A model generated the notes under the pieces. It was given only the letters and a program-made list of their open reading frames with translations, was not told the DNA's origin and ran no database searches. A stretch of 64,000 nucleotides of DNA from JAGQRJ01 sp041402045 (lineage in GTDB: Bacteria; Planctomycetota; J058). The translations under genes and the position numbers were made by a program. The number at the start of each line of letters is the position of its first letter. The first letter of the stretch is position 1. The stretch is from positions 1 through 64,000 of the forward strand of contig JAWKSZ010000014.1 of the NCBI GenBank assembly GCA_041402045.1, read 5' to 3'. Below are positions 53,370 to 62,123 of this stretch, piece after piece.

Positions 53370-55712
53370 TCAGTGCGTCCCGCCGCCGGCGAACCAGGCG
53401 GTCAAGAGGCTGAACAGGGGTGAGGCCAAGATCGCGAGCAGCGGCAGGACGACCGCCCCCATGGCGAACCAGCGCAGGTAGGAAGAGACGCGCCCGCTCT
53501 GGGCTGCGCGCGTCATGTGGGAGAGTTCGACCCCGACCCGGCCCATGCCGTCGACGAGGCCCTGATCCAGGGTCTTGTCGTCGAACCAGCGCCAGAGCGA
53601 GTAGGAGAGCTGCTTGACCGCGGGCTGCGCGCCCTGCTTGTTCACGACCTCGTCGTACATCCAAGCCCGGAACAGGAACTCCCGCAGCCGGCGCATCCAG
53701 CCCACGGGGCGCTCCCAGGCGATCTCGCTCGGGGGCAGGTTCCAGAGCACGAAGAACCCGAGCACGCAGAAGCCGACGGCGACCAGGGTCCCGATCCCGA
53801 GGCCCAGGATCTCCAGCCAGTGCTTCGGCTCCTCGAGCATGCGGTCCACCGGGCTGCCGGCGACCACCGCGTGCAGCGAGTGGGGCAGGAGCTCGGCGTA
53901 GCCCTCGATCCCGGACCACATGAACAGCTTGGGCCAGCCCAGGAGCGAGGCCAGGATCGCGCCCAGCGCCAGGATCTGGAGCGGGACGGTCATGACCCAG
54001 GGCGACTCGTGCGGGTGCCCGCTGCCGCGGTAGCTGCCGTAGAAGGTCAGGCGCAGCAGGCGCATGGAGTAGAGCGCGGTCAGGGCCGCGGTGAACACGC
54101 CCATGCCGTAGAGCAGGGGCCACAGCCAGTGGGCGCCCTCCATGTTGGAGCGCGCGAGCACGTGGAACAGGATCAGGTCCTTGGAGAAGAACCCGCTGAG
54201 CAGGGGGAAGCCCGCCAGCGCGAACCCGCCGATCATCATGGTCTTGTGGGTCCAGGGCATGTACTCGCGCAGCCCGCCCATCTTGCTCATGCTCTGGCTG
54301 TGGCAGGCGTGGATCACCGAGCCGGCGCCGAGGAACAGGAGCGCCTTGAAGAAGGCGTGGGTCACCAGGTGGAACACCGCCGCGCCGTAAGCGGCCGCGC
54401 CCACGCCGAGGAACATGTAGCCCAGCTGGCTGACCGTGGAGTAGGCCAGCACGCGCTTGATGTCGTCCTGGGCGATCGCCGCGGCGCCCGCGCAGAACGC
54501 GGTCAGCCCGCCGATCACCGCCACGATCCCCAGCACCGGCACGCCGAAGACCTCGGCGTGCTCGAACAGGAAGCTCAGGCGGGTGATCATGTAGATCCCG
54601 GCCGTGACCATGGTCGCGGCGTGGATCAGGGCCGAGACCGGGGTCGGACCGGCCATGGCGTCCGGGAGCCAAATGTGCAGCGGGATCTGCGCGCTCTTGC
54701 CGGTGGCGCCGATGAACAGGAGCAGGCAGGCCACCCCGATCATGCTCGTGCCGCCGCCGTGGGCGCCGTGGGCCGCCGCGGCGCCGTGCTCGGCTCCGTG
54801 GCCGACCAGGGTGCGCAGGAACTCGACGTCGAGGCTGAACACGTCGCCCCCGACCCCGCTCAGCGCGGCCTGACGCCCGAGGACCACCAGGCACAGCATG
54901 CCGAGCACGAAGCCCAGGTCGCCGATGCGGTTGACCACGAAGGCCTTGGTCCCGCAGGCGGCGTTGCCCTTGTCGCCGTAGTCGAAGCCGATCAGGAGGT
55001 AGGAGCACATGCCCACGCCCTCCCAGCCCACGAACATGAGCAAGAGGTCCTTGCCGAGCACGAGCACGAGCATGGCCGCGACGAACAGGTTCAGGTAGGT
55101 GAAGAAGCGGGCGAAGGTCCCCGCCGGCCGGTCACCCATGTAGCCCGTCGAGTAGATATGGATCAGGGAGCCGATCCCGGTGATCACCAGCACCAGCAGG
55201 ATCGAGATCCGGTCGAGGAGGAACGCGAAGTTCACCTCGAACCCGCCGACTCGGAACCAGTTGCCCAGCTCGAAGGTCAGCGCGGCGGGGTCGACGTCCC
55301 CCGCGCGGGCGATCACCGCGTCGGCGCCGTGCTCGGTCTCGAGCTCGCCCTCGGTGATCAGGCGGTTGGCCAGGGCGTAGGACACGAAGCCCTCGTAGGG
55401 CTCCTCCACGCGCAGGACCTGGCGCTCGGACGAGCCGTGGGCGCCGTGGACGGTGACCAGCTCGTAGCGCGCGCTGGCGCCGAACTGTTCGGCGACCTGG
55501 CGCTGCAGGTCGGCGTCGAGCTGCACGATCGTCATGCCGTCGCGCTGACGGAGGTCGCCGAACAGCGCGGCGCCCATGACGAACGCGATCAAGGGCGCGC
55601 TGACGCCGATGCAGGTCACGAAGGACTTGCCGAAGCGCCGGCCGAAGAACGCGTTGAGCATCGCCCCCAGGAAGGGCACGAGGATCAGGAGCGGGATCGT
55701 AGAGGTAGTCAT
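53370..55712 (-). CDS. nuoL: NADH-quinone oxidoreductase subunit L (enlarged)
   Basis: The 780-residue NuoL keeps the antiporter core (LLLMFVGWEGVGMCSYLLIGF, IPLHIWLPDAMAGPTPVSALIHAATM) and the long lateral helix at the C-terminus. It is about 150 residues longer than usual. Roughly 100 extra residues (about 45-145, IVQLDADLQRQVAEQFG ... ADAVIARAGDVDP) lie in the first periplasmic loop before VNFAFLLDRISI. A His-rich loop (HGAEHGAAAAHGAHGGG, near 305-320) comes before the TM-helix GTSMIGVACLLLFIG. Both seem to be insertions into loops, not disruptions. Part of the complex I proton-pumping arm. Confidence 0.93.
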   Translation of the reverse strand: MTTSTIPLLILVPFLGAMLNAFFGRRFGKSFVTCIGVSAPLIAFVMGAALFGDLRQRDGMTIVQLDADLQRQVAEQFGASARYELVTVHGAHGSSERQVLRVEEPYEGFVSYALANRLITEGELETEHGADAVIARAGDVDPAALTFELGNWFRVGGFEVNFAFLLDRISILLVLVITGIGSLIHIYSTGYMGDRPAGTFARFFTYLNLFVAAMLVLVLGKDLLLMFVGWEGVGMCSYLLIGFDYGDKGNAACGTKAFVVNRIGDLGFVLGMLCLVVLGRQAALSGVGGDVFSLDVEFLRTLVGHGAEHGAAAAHGAHGGGTSMIGVACLLLFIGATGKSAQIPLHIWLPDAMAGPTPVSALIHAATMVTAGIYMITRLSFLFEHAEVFGVPVLGIVAVIGGLTAFCAGAAAIAQDDIKRVLAYSTVSQLGYMFLGVGAAAYGAAVFHLVTHAFFKALLFLGAGSVIHACHSQSMSKMGGLREYMPWTHKTMMIGGFALAGFPLLSGFFSKDLILFHVLARSNMEGAHWLWPLLYGMGVFTAALTALYSMRLLRLTFYGSYRGSGHPHESPWVMTVPLQILALGAILASLLGWPKLFMWSGIEGYAELLPHSLHAVVAGSPVDRMLEEPKHWLEILGLGIGTLVAVGFCVLGFFVLWNLPPSEIAWERPVGWMRRLREFLFRAWMYDEVVNKQGAQPAVKQLSYSLWRWFDDKTLDQGLVDGMGRVGVELSHMTRAAQSGRVSSYLRWFAMGAVVLPLLAILASPLFSLLTAWFAGGGTH

Positions 55713-55728
55713 GTGCGGTCTCGGATCC

Positions 55729-56064
55729 TCAATTCCTGAGCAGCGTGGCGCGGGGGGTGTCGATATCGACGCTGCGCACGTGCCGGAACAACGCGATCAA
55801 GATCGAGAGCCCGAGCGCCACCTCGCAGGCGGCGACGGCCATGGTCATGAGCACCAGCACCTGGCCGCCCTCGGCGGCGCCCTGGGGCAGGTGGGCCATT
55901 TCGCGGCTGAAGCCCACGAGGGACACGTTCACCGCGTTGAGCATGATCTCGACGGACATGAGCACGATCAGCAGGTTGCGGCGCGAGAGCACGCCGAACA
56001 CGCCGATCGAGAACAAGCCCGCGGCGAGCATTTGCACCAGGTCCGGGGTCGTGAGGCCGTTCAT
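55729..56064 (-). CDS. nuoK: NADH-quinone oxidoreductase subunit K
   Basis: The 111-residue protein has three helices and the two conserved glutamates (LMSVEIMLNAVNVSLVGF and AACEVALGLSILIAL) needed for coupling. The start ATG 56064 overlaps the nuoJ stop (ATGA). Normal length. Confidence 0.95.
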   Translation of the reverse strand: MNGLTTPDLVQMLAAGLFSIGVFGVLSRRNLLIVLMSVEIMLNAVNVSLVGFSREMAHLPQGAAEGGQVLVLMTMAVAACEVALGLSILIALFRHVRSVDIDTPRATLLRN

Positions 56065-56615
56065 GCGTGCTCCTCGGGGTGCTCGGCGGTGAGCTTGGTG
56101 CGCTCGAGGGAGGTGCGGTGCGGGGCGCGGGCGAGCACGATCACGCCCGCCACCGCCGCGAGCACGAGCACGGTCACCAGCTCGAAGGCCACCACGTAGT
56201 CGGTGTAGAGGAAGGTCGCGAAGTGCTTGGCCGAGCCGAAGTCCTCGCCGAGGCGCGGGGCCTCGTAGCTCGCGCCGCCGCGCCGGCTGATCCCGAACCA
56301 CAGCACCGAGAGCGTGAGCAGGCTCATGCAGGCCGCGCCGAGCTTGGAGCCGTCGCTGGGCTCGGGGCCCATCTCCTCCTCGCGCAGGGTGAGCAGCATG
56401 ATCACGAAGGTGAACAGGACCATGATCGCGCCGCCGTAGAGCAGCACCTGCATGGCCGCGAGGAACGGGGAGCGCAGACCCAGCATGAGCGCCCCGACCC
56501 CGGCGAGGGCCAGGAGCATGCACAGCGCGGCCCGCACCGGATTCCGGCGGGTGACGGTCAGGAGCGCAGCTCCCAGGATCACGACACCCGCGAGGATGAT
56601 GAGGAGGGTTGACAC
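56061..56615 (-). CDS. nuoJ: NADH-quinone oxidoreductase subunit J
   Basis: The 184-residue, five-helix subunit has RNPVRAALCMLLALAGVGALML and MQVLLYGGAIMVLFTFVIMLL, the conserved third helix involved in the coupling conformational change. The start is GTG 56615. Unlike its neighbours it is preceded by a 93-bp gap with a possible internal promoter. The C-terminus overlaps nuoK. Confidence 0.95.
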   Translation of the reverse strand: MSTLLIILAGVVILGAALLTVTRRNPVRAALCMLLALAGVGALMLGLRSPFLAAMQVLLYGGAIMVLFTFVIMLLTLREEEMGPEPSDGSKLGAACMSLLTLSVLWFGISRRGGASYEAPRLGEDFGSAKHFATFLYTDYVVAFELVTVLVLAAVAGVIVLARAPHRTSLERTKLTAEHPEEHA

Positions 56616-56708
56616 GGCAGGGGTCCTGGTGGTGGGCGGAACCTCGGTCTGGACCGGGGGTTCCGCGAGTTGAAGGGGGCGTATTCTACGGCTGGCGAGG
56701 GCCTGGTT
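56616..56708 (-). promoter_or_regulatory. Internal promoter and hairpin between nuoI and nuoJ
   Basis: The only real gap in the operon. On the minus strand a TAGAAT -10 box (56683-56688) is followed, in the presumed leader of nuoJ, by an imperfect hairpin (GGAACC..CGGTC with GACCG..GGTTCC, 56638-56664). This could boost or tune expression of nuoJKLMN, the hydrophobic arm. Confidence 0.45.
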
Positions 56709-57263
56709 CTACTTGCGCGGGCGCTGGGGAACCTGGGCCTCGGGGTTGTTCTCGAGCAGGCGCTCCTTGTCGTAGACCCGCTCGGTGCGCGAGGTCGTCG
56801 GCGTGTAGAGCTTGGGGGTGAGGCGGATCGCGTCGCAGGGGCACGCCTCCTCGCAGTAGCCGCAGTAAATGCAGCGCAGCATGTCGATCTCGAACACCTT
56901 CGGCCGGCGCTCACGGTCGTCCCAGGGCGCGGGCTCGGGCTCGATGTGAATGCACAGCGCGGGGCAGGCGGCCATGCACAGCAGGCAGGCCACGCACTTC
57001 TCGCGGCCCTGCTCGTCCTTGACCAGGATGTGCTCGCCGCGGTGGCGGGGGTTGACCTCGCCGATCGCGCGGTCCTGAGAGGCGTAGTCGTAGGGCGCCT
57101 GCTCGGGGTACTGCACGGTGAAGTTCGGCTTGAAGAAGCGCTGGAGCGTGATCCCGATCCCCTTGACGATCGAGGGGATGTAGGACTTCTCGCTCGCCGT
57201 CATGGGCGGGTGGTCGCCCTCGAAGGCCGGCGCGTCGTCGTGGTCAGAGGTGTGCGCGCTCAT
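56709..57263 (-). CDS. nuoI: NADH-quinone oxidoreductase subunit I
   Basis: The 184-residue ferredoxin-like subunit has two CxxCxxCxxxC sets: CVACLLCMAACP and CIYCGYCEEACP, for the N6a and N6b [4Fe-4S] clusters. The N-terminal 25 residues are acidic and non-conserved. Starts at ATG 57263, overlapping the nuoH stop by 4 nt. Confidence 0.95.
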   Translation of the reverse strand: MSAHTSDHDDAPAFEGDHPPMTASEKSYIPSIVKGIGITLQRFFKPNFTVQYPEQAPYDYASQDRAIGEVNPRHRGEHILVKDEQGREKCVACLLCMAACPALCIHIEPEPAPWDDRERRPKVFEIDMLRCIYCGYCEEACPCDAIRLTPKLYTPTTSRTERVYDKERLLENNPEAQVPQRPRK

Positions 57264-58405
57264 TGGCCCACTCCGATCGGGTTGAGGAAGTAGCCCGCGA
57301 CCGCCGTGAGCACGAGGTTGCCCAGCGCCAGGGGCACGAGCACCTTCCAGCCCAGGTTCATGAGCTGGTCGTAGCGGAAGCGGGGCAGGGTCCAGCGGAT
57401 CCAGATCTGGAACACGAGCAGGAACATGACCTTGGCCATGAACCAGACGTGGCTGAGGAGCGCGTTGATCCCGTCGGTGGCGTAGGGGTCCACGCCGGGC
57501 CCGCTCCAGCCGCCGAGGAAGATCGTGGTGAACAGCCCGCACATGAGGATCATGGCCGCGTATTCGCCGAGGAAGAACAGGGCGAACTTGAGGCCGGAGT
57601 ACTCGGTGTGGAAGCCGCCGACGAGCTCTGGCTCGCACTCCGGCATGTCGAAGGGCAGGCGGTTGTTCTCGGCGAACATGGCGATCAGGAAGATCAGCGC
57701 GGCCAGGGGCTGGCTGAACACGAGCCAGTTGGGCACGCTGAACAGCCCCAGGTCGGCGAACTGCTGGGTCGCCTGGTGCATGACGAACTGCTGCAGGTCG
57801 ACGCTGCCCACGGTCGCGATCGCGGCCAGCACCGCGAGGCCCATGGAGACCTCGTAGCTGATCATTTGCGCCGAGGCGCGCACCGCGGCCATCAGCGGAT
57901 ACTTCGAGCCCGAGCCCCAGCCGCCCGCGGCGATCCCGTAGACGCCCAGCGAGCTGATCGCGAACAGGAGCAGCACCGAGATGTCCACGGTGCACACCCG
58001 CAGGTCGACGAGGATCCCGCTGCCGAAGGCGTCCCAATGCGGGGTGCCGAAGGGAATGAACGCGAGCGCGGTGGCCACGGGGAAGAACGCGAGGAACGGC
58101 CCCAGATACCACAGGAGCTTGTCCGCGTCCTTGGGGATGATCTCCTCCTTGAACGCGAGCTTCACCGCGTCGGCCAGCGGCTGCAGCGAGCCTGGGATCA
58201 GGCGCAGCCCGCCCACGCCGGGCACGGCGTAGGGGATCACCAGGTTCACCCGGTTCGGGCCCAGCCGGCCCTGCATGTAGGCCGAGAGCTTGCGCTCCAG
58301 GTAGATCAGGAGCGGCACGATCTGGAGCACCACGCCGATCACCAAGAGGCCCTTGACCAGCCCGATCACGGGGTCGGTGAGCAGGAACTTGAGCACGCTA
58401 TCCAC
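57260..58405 (-). CDS. nuoH: NADH-quinone oxidoreductase subunit H
   Basis: The 381-residue membrane subunit forms part of the quinone-binding site. Typical stretches: ERKLSAYMQGRLGPNRV, RLIPGSLQPLADAVKLAFKEE, GWGSGSKYPLMAAVRASAQMISYEV and AENNRLPFDMPECEPELVGGFHTEYS. Starts at GTG 58405 directly after the nuoG stop. Confidence 0.95.
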   Translation of the reverse strand: MDSVLKFLLTDPVIGLVKGLLVIGVVLQIVPLLIYLERKLSAYMQGRLGPNRVNLVIPYAVPGVGGLRLIPGSLQPLADAVKLAFKEEIIPKDADKLLWYLGPFLAFFPVATALAFIPFGTPHWDAFGSGILVDLRVCTVDISVLLLFAISSLGVYGIAAGGWGSGSKYPLMAAVRASAQMISYEVSMGLAVLAAIATVGSVDLQQFVMHQATQQFADLGLFSVPNWLVFSQPLAALIFLIAMFAENNRLPFDMPECEPELVGGFHTEYSGLKFALFFLGEYAAMILMCGLFTTIFLGGWSGPGVDPYATDGINALLSHVWFMAKVMFLLVFQIWIRWTLPRFRYDQLMNLGWKVLVPLALGNLVLTAVAGYFLNPIGVGQ

Positions 58406-60142
58406 TTAGACGTCCCCCCGAGTCGTCCCGTAGCCCGCCGCGAACTTGCGGTGGACGGGGATCCGGACTTGCTCGTCGTTGGCGCGGTTGTGCCCGCGGG
58501 ACTTGGGGCCCGCGGGGTAGTAGGTCTGGGCCTCCGCGGGCGGGACGGTGTCCTCGGCCCCGGGGAGCGGCACGCCGGCGTCGCCGGCGGTCTGGTAGGT
58601 CGCGTCGCCGAAGGTCGCCGGGTGCACCCCGGTCAGCTTGCGGAACACACCCGCCGCCGAGAGCACGCGCGGCTGGAGCCCGCGGCTCTGAGCCAGCTCC
58701 TGGAGCAGCTCCAGGTCGGGGCGCCGCGCGCCGGACTCGGTCGCCGCCGCGCGCAGGCGCTGCAGGCGCCCGCGGCCGGTGACGTAGGTCCCGTCCTTCT
58801 CCAGCCAGTGCAGGCCGGGGAGGACCACGTCGGCCCCAGCCGCGAACGGGCTGGGGGCCAGGCTGATCACGATCCGGTGCTTGGCCTTGGCCGCGGCCTC
58901 GACCAGCTCCGGCGCCCAGGCGCTGCCGCCCGGGGTCGGGTCGTGGATCAGGAGCAGGTCCACCGTGCCCGCGGTCAGCTCGCTCTGGACCCCGTCGGGG
59001 TTCAGGTCCGAGGTCCCGTGGACCCGGCGCACGCCCTCGCGGTTGGGGTTCTTGTCGGCCTCGATCACGAACCCGTCCTGGCTCTCCCAGGTGAAGCCCT
59101 CGGGGCGGTAGGCCACGCCCACGGGGCCGTTGCCCGCGAGCTGCTGGAGCACGAACAGCTCCTCGTTGGTGGCGAAGCCCGTGGTCAGGACCGCGCAGCT
59201 CGCGCCGCCGCCCAGCGAGGCCACGATCGACTTGGCGCGCTCGACCGCCGCGGTGGCGTGAGCCTCCTGGCCGTCCACGGCGCAGGCCGCGCGGGGGTCC
59301 TGGGCCTCGTGGTGCATCAGCCGGCCGGCGTCGCACATCCACCACTTGTTGACGGCCTGGTTCTCGCGGGGGGTGATCCGCTTGACCTCGTCCTGGTAGG
59401 TGTCGACCTCGATGTTGCAGCCGGTCGAGCAGCCGCCGCACACGCTCTTGGTCCCGCGCAGGAGCCAGGGGCGCGTGGTGTGGATCGAGTCGCGGTCGAG
59501 CAGCGCGCCGACCGGGCAGAGGTCCACGGTGCAGGCGCTGATCGGGTTGTCGAGCTCGACGCCGGGGAAGGTGTCGATCCAGCTCATCTCGCCGCGGTTG
59601 ACCACCGACAGCTCGCCGGTGCCCGCGACCTCGTCGCAGAAGCGCACGCAGCGGGTGCACACGATGCAGCGGTTGCCCGAGAAGCGGACCAGGGGGCCCA
59701 GGTCCTTGCGCGGGCGCTGGGTCTTCTCCTCGACGAAGGGGCTCGACTCGCGCCCGTAGTCGAAGGAGTACTGCTGCAGGTCGCACTCGCCGGCCTGGTC
59801 GCACACCGGGCAGTCGAGCGGGTGGTTGATCAGGAGGAACTCCATGACCCCCTCCTGCAGCTCCTTGACCCGGTCGGTCTTGGTCTCGACCTCCATGCCC
59901 TCGACCACCGCGGTGTTGCAGGCGATCACGGGCTTGTTGGGCGGGCCGGCCTTGGTCGCGTAGACCAGGCACATGCGGCAGTTACCGGCGACCTTGAGGC
60001 CCGGGTGCCAGCAGTAGTGGGGGATCATCTTCCCCGCCTTGATCGCGGCCTGGAGCACGTTGTCTCCGGGCTCGGCCTCGACGGGGTCGCCGTCGATCAC
60101 GATCGAGACGGTGGTCTTCTCTTCGACCGGGGCGTCGCTCAC
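58406..60142 (-). CDS. nuoG: NADH-quinone oxidoreductase subunit G (short form)
   Basis: The 578-residue NuoG keeps all iron-sulfur sites in its N-terminal 240 residues: the [2Fe-2S] site HYCWHPGLKVAGNCRMC, the H-C3 cluster in HPLDCPVCDQAGECDLQ, and the two 4Fe-4S sets (CIVCTRCVRFCDE, CTVDLCPVGAL). A CGGCSTGCN motif follows near 235, as in forms with an extra cluster. The molybdopterin-like domain is shortened compared with the roughly 800-900 residues of many proteobacteria, so it is probably only structural. GTG 60142 follows AGGTAA. Confidence 0.93.
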   Translation of the reverse strand: MSDAPVEEKTTVSIVIDGDPVEAEPGDNVLQAAIKAGKMIPHYCWHPGLKVAGNCRMCLVYATKAGPPNKPVIACNTAVVEGMEVETKTDRVKELQEGVMEFLLINHPLDCPVCDQAGECDLQQYSFDYGRESSPFVEEKTQRPRKDLGPLVRFSGNRCIVCTRCVRFCDEVAGTGELSVVNRGEMSWIDTFPGVELDNPISACTVDLCPVGALLDRDSIHTTRPWLLRGTKSVCGGCSTGCNIEVDTYQDEVKRITPRENQAVNKWWMCDAGRLMHHEAQDPRAACAVDGQEAHATAAVERAKSIVASLGGGASCAVLTTGFATNEELFVLQQLAGNGPVGVAYRPEGFTWESQDGFVIEADKNPNREGVRRVHGTSDLNPDGVQSELTAGTVDLLLIHDPTPGGSAWAPELVEAAAKAKHRIVISLAPSPFAAGADVVLPGLHWLEKDGTYVTGRGRLQRLRAAATESGARRPDLELLQELAQSRGLQPRVLSAAGVFRKLTGVHPATFGDATYQTAGDAGVPLPGAEDTVPPAEAQTYYPAGPKSRGHNRANDEQVRIPVHRKFAAGYGTTRGDV

Positions 60143-60149
60143 GGCTTAC

Positions 60150-62123
60150 CTACTTCCCGCCCAGCATGGGGGCGCACACCCCGGGGGAGGAGCGCTGCTC
60201 CTTGATCAGGGCTTCGAACTCGTGGCGGAACTTGGCGATGTAACTCTGGGCGGGCCAGCTGAAGGCCTCGGCGAACACACAGATCGTGCGCCCGCAGGCC
60301 TGGTCCGCGATCCGCAGCACGGTGTCCAGGTCCTCGGACGTCCCCAGCCCGTGGGCGATCCGCCACACCACGCGGGTCATCCAGCCCGAGCCCTCGCGGC
60401 AGGGCGTGCACTGCCCGCAGGACTCGTGGTCGTAGAAGCGCAGCACGTTCAGCAGGGCGTTGACCATGCAGGTGCTGTCGTCCATGACGATGATCCCCGC
60501 GCTGCCGATGCTCGAGCCGGCGTCCTGCACGGCGTCGAAGCACAGCGGCACGTCCAGCTCGTCGGCGGTCAGGATCTTCATGGAGGAGCCGCCGGGGACG
60601 ACGGCCTTGACCTTGCGCCCGTCGCGGATCCCGCCGCAGAAGCGCTCGTCCATGATCAGCTGGCGGATCGTGATCCCGAAGGGCACGTCGTAGAGCCCGG
60701 GGCGCACGACGTGGCCGCTCACGCACCAGATCTTGGGGCCGGAGCTGCCCAGGCGCCCGCGGGGCGGGGCCTCCTCGGCGGAGAGCGCGGGGGTCCCCAG
60801 CGAGTTGAACCAGTCCAGGCCGCGGTCGAACATCAGCGGCAGCGCGCAGATCGTCTCCACGTTGTTGACGATCGTGGGCTGACGCCAGGCGCCCTCCACC
60901 GCGGGGTAGGGCGGCTTGAGCCGGGGGTAGCCGCGCCCGCCCTCCAGCGAGCTCAGGAGCGCGGTCTCCTCGCCGCAGATGTAGGCGCCCGCGCCGCGGT
61001 GCACCGAGCAGTCCAGGCGCTTGCCGAAGCCCATGGCGTTGGGGCCGAACACCCCGTTCTGGTAGGCCTCGGCCAGGGCGCGCTCGAGCACCTCGGCGCC
61101 GTAGACCATCTCGCCGCGAATGTAGATGTAGGCGTCGTTGGCCCCGATCGCGTGGGCCGCGATCACGATCCCCTCGAACAGCAGGTGCGGGTCGCCCTCC
61201 ATGAGCTTCCCGTCCTTGAAGGTCCCGGGCTCGCTCTCGTCGGCGTTGACGACCAGGTAGCGGGGGCCGGGCTTCTTGTCGACGGAGGGCACGAAGCCCC
61301 ACTTCATGCCGCAGGAGAAGCCCGCGCCGCCGCGCCCGCGCAGGCGGCTGTCCTTGACGAACTGGATCACGTCGGCGGGCGACATGGCCAGGGCCTTCTT
61401 CACGCCCTTGTAGCCGCCGTCCTTGACGTAGTCGTCGTAGCCCGTGGGCTCGCCCTTGAGGCAGCGGCGCAGGAGCGTGGGCTCGTGGGTCAGGGCCTCG
61501 TGCTCGAAGTCGCGCTCGCCCTCGGGGAGGGTCCGGGTCGCGTTCTTGTCCGCCGGCGCGTGCCAGGCCATGGGGGTCTTGCGCCCGCCCTTGAGGTCGA
61601 AGGCCTCGGGGTCGTCGCGCAGGGTGTCCACGATCTGGTCGAACAGCTCGGGGGTCAAGAGCTCGTGGTTGTAGCCGTTGAGCTGGATCAGGGGCGCCTT
61701 GTCGCAGGCGGCCATGCACTCGGCGCTCTTGTAGCTGAACAGCCCGTCGGGGGTCGTCTCCCCCGGCTTCACGCCGAGCTTCTGCTCGATGTGCTTGGCC
61801 AGCTCGTCGGCCCCGCGCAGCGCGCAGGGCAGCGTGCGGCAGAGCTCGATGATGTAGGTCCCGTCGGTCTCGCGGCGGAAGTGGGTGTAGAAGGTCACCG
61901 TGCCCAGCACGTAGGAGGGCGCGAGCCCGAGGTGCTTGGCGACGAGGTGCATGCCCCCCAGGTCGACCACGCCGAACTCCCGCTCCGCCAGGCGCAGAGC
62001 GGGCAGCAGCGCGGCACGGCGCTCGGGGTAGCGCTTGCAGATCCGCTCCAGCTCCTCGACGACCTCGTCTGTGAACTGACGCTCGATCACCTCGGCGTCG
62101 GCGGTAGGCAGTGCGGTAGCCAT
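60150..62123 (-). CDS. nuoEF: Fused NADH-quinone oxidoreductase subunits E and F
   Basis: One uninterrupted frame of 657 residues joins the two NADH-module subunits. Residues 1-165 are NuoE with the four [2Fe-2S] cysteines (CRTLPCALRG and SAECMAACDKAP). A linker of about 60 residues follows. From about 225 NuoF begins: FMN/NADH loop RGRGGAGFSCGMKWGF, CGEETALLSSLEGG and the [4Fe-4S] site ESCGQCTPCREG. Nothing in the linker looks like a start or ribosome site. Function should be as in the separate pair: NADH oxidation at FMN, electrons to the N3 and N1a clusters. The start ATG 62123 overlaps the nuoD stop (TAATG). Confidence 0.93.
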   Translation of the reverse strand: MATALPTADAEVIERQFTDEVVEELERICKRYPERRAALLPALRLAEREFGVVDLGGMHLVAKHLGLAPSYVLGTVTFYTHFRRETDGTYIIELCRTLPCALRGADELAKHIEQKLGVKPGETTPDGLFSYKSAECMAACDKAPLIQLNGYNHELLTPELFDQIVDTLRDDPEAFDLKGGRKTPMAWHAPADKNATRTLPEGERDFEHEALTHEPTLLRRCLKGEPTGYDDYVKDGGYKGVKKALAMSPADVIQFVKDSRLRGRGGAGFSCGMKWGFVPSVDKKPGPRYLVVNADESEPGTFKDGKLMEGDPHLLFEGIVIAAHAIGANDAYIYIRGEMVYGAEVLERALAEAYQNGVFGPNAMGFGKRLDCSVHRGAGAYICGEETALLSSLEGGRGYPRLKPPYPAVEGAWRQPTIVNNVETICALPLMFDRGLDWFNSLGTPALSAEEAPPRGRLGSSGPKIWCVSGHVVRPGLYDVPFGITIRQLIMDERFCGGIRDGRKVKAVVPGGSSMKILTADELDVPLCFDAVQDAGSSIGSAGIIVMDDSTCMVNALLNVLRFYDHESCGQCTPCREGSGWMTRVVWRIAHGLGTSEDLDTVLRIADQACGRTICVFAEAFSWPAQSYIAKFRHEFEALIKEQRSSPGVCAPMLGGK

